A DNA stretch of 64,000 bases from Mactromeris polynyma (lineage: Eukaryota; Mollusca; Bivalvia; Venerida; Mactridae), in assembly GCA_032209605.1 (NCBI GenBank), contig JASFXZ010000013.1:11119901-11183900 (forward strand), written 5' to 3'. Position 1 is the first letter of the stretch. Each line of letters opens with the position of its first letter. Under the pieces are notes generated by a model. The model saw only the letters and a list, made by a program, of their open reading frames with translations, was not told the DNA's origin and ran no database searches. The position numbers were made by a program, and so were the translations under genes. Below, one piece after another: positions 57,921 to 64,000 of this stretch.

Positions 57921-60355
57921 TCTGTATCTGTATCTGTTCATATACGTAGAAGGGCCACTTCTGGCATATATCTACGGGGGGAGGGTATCTAGTAGCGCTG
58001 TGGGAGAGCCTGTTTAAAGCCCTCAACTGTTGATGCGCGCACAACACTATCATCCAGATGGTTCCAATTTACCAGTGTTTCCACGAAAAATGAATGTTTA
58101 TATTGTTCAGTGTTAGCAAAAGGAATAGTATATGAACGTGTGTTATTTGAAGCACGTCTATCTAGAATATTTGACGTTAAACAGTCAGTGTATGATTTTA
58201 CTTTTACACGGCGTTTATTAGATTGTTCTGTCAGGTAAATATCAGATTCCACTGCCGGCACCATACCCCCTGCTATCTTGTAGAGCATCACCAGTCTATT
58301 GTATTTGCGACGGTCCTGTAGGGAGCTGAGCTTCAGCGTGCTGAGCATTTCTGTCACACAACCTTCTTCCCTTGACTTGTAGTTATTTAAAATGAAGCGT
58401 GCTCCTAGGCGTTGAATTTTTTCAAGTTTATCAATGTCTTTCTTCAAATAAGGGTCCCAGACAACTGAGCCATATTCTAGTTGGGATCTTACTAGTGCGA
58501 TAAAAGCTGTTTTCCGACATTCTTGAGGACAATGTTTCAAATTTCGGCGCAGGAAACCAAGTGTGGAGTTCGCCTTCTTACAGATGGTTGTAATGTGGTT
58601 TGACCATGTTAAATCATTTGATATCAGTAATCCAAGATAGGGGTTTGAGTCCACGTGTTTTAATATGGTATTGTTAAGTTCGTAGAAGTGAGTTGATTTA
58701 CTTTTAACACTTAGAATATAACATTTCTTTGCATTAAATTTCATGCCCCAAGTAGAAGCCCATTTTTCCAGTTCTTGTAGATCTTTTTGGAGGTTAATGT
58801 GATCGGAGATGTTTTTGATCGGTCGGTACAGCAAACAATCATCCGCAAAGAGTCGGACCTGTGACTTTACACTCAACGGTAGGTCATTTATGTGGCAGAG
58901 GAACATCAACGGTCCTAGGACTGTTCCTTGCGGTACCCCGGAGTCTACGTGCAGGCTTTTGGAGTGTTCACCTTCCACTACTACGTTCATGGACCGTTCC
59001 TTCAAGAAGGATGACAACCACGACAGCAAGTGACCTTTGACCCCGTAATGTGACATCTTCTGTAGTAGTCGGTCGTGGGGCACAGTATCAAAGGCCTTAC
59101 TAAAGTCCAGTATGGCGATGTCCACTTGTTGTTTCTTTTCAAATGAATTTAGAAGATCATGTAGGGTAACTAGCAACTGTGTTTCTGTGGAGAATCCAGA
59201 TCTAAATCCATGGTTAAGTGATGTTAATATTTTATGTTTTTCAAAGTGTTTCAATAGGTGGCTACAGATGACATGTTCTAATATCTTGGAGGTTACAGAT
59301 GTAAGGCTTACTGGTCGATAATTCTCAGCTGTATGCTTGTCCCCCTTCTTGAATACCGGTGTGATGTTAGCGTTTCTCCAATCCAGCGGGAGCTCGCCAC
59401 TGTTTATCGAATGCTGAAATATATCACTCAGCCCTGGTGACAGTTCTTTTGCACATGTTTTTAATATTATGTTTGGTATTTTATCTGGTCCATTTGCTTT
59501 GGATATATTTATATTTTCTAGTTGTTTCAATACTCCTTTTGGTGTTATCAATAGACAAGGTGCGTTTGGATAAGACGTCTTGTTTAAAAGTTCAGGTATA
59601 GCTGTATCTATGTTTTTGGTGAATACTGATTGAAATTGGTCAATCAAAATTTCTGCTTTCCCTTTAGCATCAGATGGTAAGGTTCCTTTCTTTTTAAGGG
59701 GGGCTACGCCAATATTATCTTGTTTCTTCGATTTTATATAGTTCCAGAATGGTTTAGAATTATGTTTTTCCATCCCTTCCTGTATGATCTTGTTTACGTG
59801 ATCCCATTCAGCTCTGCGCAATTCGCGTTTGCATTCCTTCTGGTATTGTCTAAACCTGCTCCATGATCCAGTTTTCTTAGCCTGTTTATATAATCTTGCC
59901 TTCCTTTTCAATGATTTTTTGATATTCCGGTTAAGCCACGGTAAGTTCTTCTTATATTTATGTAATTTAGATGGTACATTTTTATCAACACTTGAATGGA
60001 TGCCATCTCTGAAGATAGACCAAAGTTCTTCAATATTTGTTTCACTTTGCAATTTATCACTTATACGATCTGAGATACTTTGGCAGTCATCTCTAATACT
60101 GTCCCAGTTTGCTTTATCAAATTTAAACACTTTCCTAGGTTTGGTATTTGTAATAAATGGTTTGATATCCGAGTCAATGACGACCATGTCATGGTCTGAA
60201 ATTCCAGGCACATTTGTTGTAACTTTAATTAAAGATGGGTTTGTTGTGAAGGTAAGATCCAGTAAGTTCCCTTGTCGGGTTGGTTCGAGATGAACTTGTG
60301 TGAGGTTGTTTTCGGTCATAATATCTACCAGATGTTGTTGAATGGAATGCCATTA
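57921..60355 (-). mobile_element. 5'-truncated CR1/Jockey-like LINE with intact RT
   Basis: The 3' end on the minus strand is AGATACAGATACAGAT (57921-57940), a short-unit tail preceded by GGCCCTTCTACGTATATGAA and starting about 50 bases after the stop codon. The 5' end is cut within the endonuclease domain near 60345-60355, where a stop codon TAA precedes the first coherent codons (WHSIQQHLVDIM). The short-unit tail and small 3' UTR are usual in CR1/Jockey-group LINEs. Confidence 0.88.
57989..60319 (-). CDS. Reverse transcriptase of a CR1/Jockey-like LINE, 5'-truncated
   Basis: 776 uninterrupted codons. Residues 1-60 are the end of the AP-endonuclease domain, with the SDHDMV motif at 41-46. 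RT motifs follow: NYRPVSLT (333-340), HGFRSGFSTETQLL (370-383), LDFSKAFDTVPH (404-415, first catalytic Asp), GVPQGTVLGPLMF (461-473), FADD (491-494, catalytic pair) and GMKFNAKKC (525-533). The C-terminal third has the usual LGFLRRNLKHCP and LVRSQLEYGSVVWDPYLKKD conserved blocks. A full protein would be about 900-1000 residues with the endonuclease, so roughly the first 200 are missing. The apparent Met start is internal and not a true start. The intact reading frame means the insertion is recent. It would copy its own RNA by target-primed reverse transcription if complete. Confidence 0.9.
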   Translation of the reverse strand: MTENNLTQVHLEPTRQGNLLDLTFTTNPSLIKVTTNVPGISDHDMVVIDSDIKPFITNTKPRKVFKFDKANWDSIRDDCQSISDRISDKLQSETNIEELWSIFRDGIHSSVDKNVPSKLHKYKKNLPWLNRNIKKSLKRKARLYKQAKKTGSWSRFRQYQKECKRELRRAEWDHVNKIIQEGMEKHNSKPFWNYIKSKKQDNIGVAPLKKKGTLPSDAKGKAEILIDQFQSVFTKNIDTAIPELLNKTSYPNAPCLLITPKGVLKQLENINISKANGPDKIPNIILKTCAKELSPGLSDIFQHSINSGELPLDWRNANITPVFKKGDKHTAENYRPVSLTSVTSKILEHVICSHLLKHFEKHKILTSLNHGFRSGFSTETQLLVTLHDLLNSFEKKQQVDIAILDFSKAFDTVPHDRLLQKMSHYGVKGHLLSWLSSFLKERSMNVVVEGEHSKSLHVDSGVPQGTVLGPLMFLCHINDLPLSVKSQVRLFADDCLLYRPIKNISDHINLQKDLQELEKWASTWGMKFNAKKCYILSVKSKSTHFYELNNTILKHVDSNPYLGLLISNDLTWSNHITTICKKANSTLGFLRRNLKHCPQECRKTAFIALVRSQLEYGSVVWDPYLKKDIDKLEKIQRLGARFILNNYKSREEGCVTEMLSTLKLSSLQDRRKYNRLVMLYKIAGGMVPAVESDIYLTEQSNKRRVKVKSYTDCLTSNILDRRASNNTRSYTIPFANTEQYKHSFFVETLVNWNHLDDSVVRASTVEGFKQALPQRY

Positions 60356-60445
60356 GCTTTCATTACATCATAAATGTTTTTCAGACGTATTTTATGTCAG
60401 AATGTGTTACATCAAATAGCGTATGCCGAGAGTTCTTTAATGACA

Positions 60446-60700
60446 TCAAATTCAGGAGTTAAATGTTGTATTTACTGCAAGTTATGTCAAATTCATGAGT
60501 TAAATGTTGTATTTACTGCAAGTTATGTCAAATTCAGGAGTTAAATGTTGTATTTACTGCAAGTTATTTCAAATGCAGGAGTTAAATGTTGTATTTACTG
60601 CAAGTTATGTCAAATTCAGGAGTTAAATGTTGTATTTACTGCAAGTTATTTCAAATGCAGGAGTTAAATGTTGTATTTACTGCAAGTTATGTCAAATTCA
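60446..60700 (+). repeat. 41-bp minisatellite, ~6 units, with two alternating variants
   Basis: Unit: TCAAATTCAGGAGTTAAATG then TTGTATTTACTGCAAGTTAT plus one base. Variant TTCAAATGCAG alternates with GTCAAATTCAG in units 3-6, so an 82-bp dimer has been duplicated. It lies 90 bp from the LINE's truncated 5' end. The open frame at 60627-60965 starts inside it and is not a gene. Confidence 0.9.
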
Positions 60701-63248
60701 GCGAAATAAAACAAAATCGTCGACAAGAATGTCAATCCTTACCAAGTACGTGAACAGTTTTTTTCCATACATTAATTGCCATAAAGTATGCAATGTCACT
60801 TTAATAGATATAAACTTTATTTTTGAAATTAAGGCATTATGCTCATCAATCATAATTACAAGTTATGTAAATACATACATTTTTTCAAGAAATAATACAT
60901 GTTTAAATTACCGGTTTACATCATTCTTATGGATACCACTGTACATTTGTATCTACCATATTTGAAGTTATTACTAAAGTAGGGAAAAAACACATATGAA
61001 CATATACAACACATTGTACAAGCATATAAAATATGCATGTTAACATGAACATAGGAATAAGTGGTGAGAGAAAAGAGTGTACTATTGGATACGTAAACTA
61101 CATTTACAACCTTTTAGGTAGAGTGGTCGTGGGGAAGATCGACTTGGTCATGATCCAATGGTCATGTGTGTGAAGCCCTGGTTGTGCTGATTGTAAATCA
61201 TTAAGCTGTCACACAGAGAATAATAGAAATCGCATTTTCTTTCTCAGTTCAAACTAAACAACCATACACGGCACATTTCATTGCGAATTTTACTTCATGT
61301 ACCACACCGTATTTTACATCCGGAGTTTTACGATGGAGTGGTTTATAGACTTGGTATGATCCTTTGACATACGTATTGCAATTCTTTGTTTGTAAGACGC
61401 ATCAACACGTTTATTAAGAGAGATTGTGATCCTACTATAAAGCAGCGTACTGTGTATTTAGCGGTTGGTCCCTTTTCAGTTGGTAATCACACTTCCCTCT
61501 TTGTTTTTGCGAAGACATGACAGGTTCAATACTCCATGATGGTGATCTCTATCATACCAGGTAACGGAAGTAAGGTGTCTGATATTTTTATCATATCAAT
61601 CTTGTCAGGTCCTTTATGGCATCTATTCTGTTTAGATCGAACGCCACATACATAAGACAGTGCCTCTCAACTCAGACCTCTGTAAAGTCATGGCGTACAT
61701 AATTGAATGGTTTCATCGGTCTTAAATGTTGTATGGCTATGTCCAGTATGCAGTGTTCGCCGTATCATAGTGTTTGGGAGTTGTCTATCGATGATCGTTT
61801 ACATCGATAATTATCTTATATACACTGTGTAAGGAATTATGCACCTTAAACCAGGTATAAACCCCAAGTGACGTGTGTTGCCACTGGCCATTACAATACG
61901 TTACTACCATCTTCACCCATCATTTATGTTGGTGCCTTTTGTCCCCTTTGGTTACTTTTCATATTGCCTTGTGCATTTGCGGTGGCTGTGCCCTTTTTCA
62001 TGTGACATTTACTGCTCGACATCCTCATTCATTATTGACGGCGGCCTTCAGGCCGTCGTCTATTTGAATAATTTTTAATCTAGGTACATGGAGTTGCATA
62101 ATCGAAATGGGAGAAGCCATTGGTATTATGCTTTTTTAAATTGTTCTTACAAAACGTGATTCTAATTATACAGATAAAAAAAGTGTACTAATTGATAATA
62201 AAAAAATGTCAAAATATTTAAAATGTATTTTTACCGTTAATAAAAAGCTTTAAAAAATGTTTTACGTATGCTTATAAGAATTTACAACAGCTAGTCACGA
62301 AAACGGTTAGGCATCGTGTATTACATAGCTTCGTTTCACAACTACGCTCAATTCATCATCAAAGTTCAGGAAATGGTTCCTAATGCTGTGCACGCAAATT
62401 GAAATTGTACTTATAAAAAAGCAAATTGTTAAACAAAAAATGTTAATCCATATTAATAAGTTCATGAATGCAGTTTATAATGTACAAATATAAATACAGT
62501 GACCAAACTATGCAATATACATTGCCTTAACTTGACCCATATAAGTTATGTACTGATGGTAATATGTAAACAAAATTCAGCCAATGAAAATTGTCGTTGA
62601 AAACGTCATAGCATTTGTTGTTCAAATAACGCATTGGCAGTAAAACGGATTCAGTACATTCGAGATCAAATGCTGATGGTTGAACTGAACTTTTAATTAC
62701 GTTGTTTTGACATTTTTAGTGGATATTTTTCCCTTTTGATATCCCAATAGTTCTTTTAGATCTGTAAAACTAGAAGTTATAATCATGTATATTTTTAGAT
62801 CCGTTTCGTTCTATCTACGTTTCGTGTAATCGTTTTTTTTCTTCGTTTCGTGTAAATCGATGCACCAGCATTTTCCTTATTGTATTGTCTCACTGTCTGT
62901 TTAGATAAATGCATGTCACAAACTGGTCGGTTTGTTTTACATAAACAAGTCATATTCCAATTAAACTACAAATGATTGATTGGTACCAAGACTATTTAGG
63001 CAATTGTCATGAATTGTGGATGATTCTTACCAGAATTATGGCTTGGTGATGATCATACTTTCTTATTTATTGATAAACAAAATAATAAATCTTCAATATC
63101 ATGCTTCCTAAAACTTGTGCCGCCGTTTTGATGCTTTGCATCAAAATTAGTCTTGTTTCAGTATTTACATGAAACGGTATGCCGAGACATGTGTTTTGAG
63201 CAATCACATCGATATTGCTATCGAAACTGTGTGTCAACAAACCTGTAA
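60701..63248. other. Intergenic, no supported gene
   Basis: Frames at 61873-62078 and 63067-63276 lack domains. GACGGCGGCCTTCAGGCCGT (62038-62057) is a hairpin-like palindrome. The stretch from 62100 onward is AT-rich. Confidence 0.4.
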
Positions 63249-63633
63249 GAATTCTATGGTGGCATATTACTGCCACCAGTTAGGATGATAGCGTTCGCGA
63301 ATTGTTATAGCCAGTTGTATAAATATATTTATAGATAACTGGCAACACGAATCTTATCTTGCCAACTACTTATTATGTTACATATATTAAGTGAAATTCG
63401 CAAAGCATAACTAGATAACCCGTTAGTGTAATACATCATAAAAAGGTACGAGGTGGCAGTTCTGGGCACTTATAAGCCTGTTTCTGGTCTTATGATATTT
63501 ATCTTACCGAAAATGTATCACGAATATTAACTAGATAGCTAGATTATTATCGCAATAATTAAGTGGTTTACACGAAACAATTCGCGAACGCTATCATGCT
63601 AACAGGTGACACTAATATGCCACCATAGAATTC
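63249..63633. mobile_element. MITE-like element with ~50-bp inverted ends (GGTGGCATATTA)
   Basis: GAATTCTATGGTGGCATATT then ACTGCCACCAGTTAGGATGA and TAGCGTTCGCGAATTGTT at the left are inverted at the right (63577-63633) with few mismatches. The interior (GCATAACTAGATAACCCGTT, GTGGCAGTTCTGGGCACTTA) is shared with 32060-32295. No coding frame. Confidence 0.85.
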
Positions 63634-63956
63634 AAATCCGAATATGATTTTATTTAAATTGGTTAAGTGAAATGTAATCTGTAATTTCAACCATTAATTG
63701 AAACATAATTAAATGTAATGGGTTTGCTCGAAACCAAAATAATCGTGCAAAAGTTAGTATCCTCGGGCTAAACTTAGTAAAAATGATATACTCGGGTATA
63801 CATTACGGTCAATTATGTTTGTTATATGGAAACATTGATGTGGATGTATGCGAAATGATGTACGATGTGAGACGATCACCAATCCGCCTGAAATATGATT
63901 TCATGTTCTAAATAAATATTTGAAACAATTTAAATTACAATTAAACATACATAAGT
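63634..63956. other. Intergenic, nothing recognised
   Basis: AT-rich, no gene or repeat structure seen. Confidence 0.4.
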
Positions 63957-64000
63957 ACTGTCCCTGGATTTGTTTGTGTGACTTTTTTGTCCAGAACATT
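63957..64000 (+). mobile_element. Left end of another long-arm element, cut by the window edge
   Basis: CTGTCCCTGGATTTGTTTGT then GTGACTTTTTTGTCCAGAAC matches the ends of the element at 37797-43151 with a few substitutions. Both are preceded by AGTA. The rest lies outside the window. Confidence 0.8.

Noticed and set aside
58809..60293. Plus-strand frames of 69-154 codons
   Set aside because: Antisense of the LINE reverse transcriptase.

Overview
The window reads as nuclear DNA of an invertebrate animal, most likely a bivalve mollusc. It is AT-rich, almost without long open frames, has a split gene with GT/AG introns, and is packed with repeat types I associate from memory with bivalve genomes (a tRNA-derived SINE, the family with TATGCCCCCC ends, tandem blocks with a 'gacccatgtccgtagctcaaaggtca' flavour, Harbinger, DIRS, Tx1 and CR1/Jockey-like elements). 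The species cannot be fixed from sequence alone.

Host coding: one gene is well supported, a three-exon plus-strand gene at 33960-36504. It encodes a predicted 220-residue secreted protein with a Cys-rich N-terminal domain, a short Pro/Cys hinge and a C-terminal PAN/Apple domain. Two further exon-like segments (21687-21822 minus, 28036-28407 minus) are weak.

Layout. 1-5020: noncoding DNA with a GCTCACCTGAG-ended repeat (2641-3270) and a LINE or SINE tail with (GAATT)n (4440-4515). 5027-10066: copy A of a large compound repeat. 12011-14194: a broken but end-to-end PIF/Harbinger element. 14195-21480: AT-rich DNA with two small inverted-repeat elements and a SINE-like head. 22069-23775: copy C, covering only the right third of the compound repeat. 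It abuts a decayed DIRS-type tyrosine-recombinase retrotransposon (minus, 23776-26680). 26840-27370: degenerate tandem array. 31834-33130: foldback repeats. 33960-36504: the PAN gene. 37447-43620: remains of a second Harbinger-type element, split by an element with ~1 kb inverted arms (37797-43151). 44632-53250: copy B of the compound repeat, carrying a Tx1/L1-like LINE insertion (45256-49330) and a TA-flanked MITE (51332-51520). 54113-54488: palindrome-rich MITE. 55790-57655: inverted-arm structure enclosing a 52-bp minisatellite and a SINE. 57921-60355: a 5'-truncated CR1/Jockey-like LINE with a 776-codon open frame. 60446-60700: 41-bp minisatellite. 63249-63633: inverted-repeat element. The first 44 bases of another long-arm element run off the right edge.

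The window is chiefly a record of nested transposition. Because copies A, B and C can be compared, two insertions (LINE and MITE) have an empty site elsewhere in the same window, and one small inversion can be seen. No CRISPR, operon or prokaryotic feature was seen.
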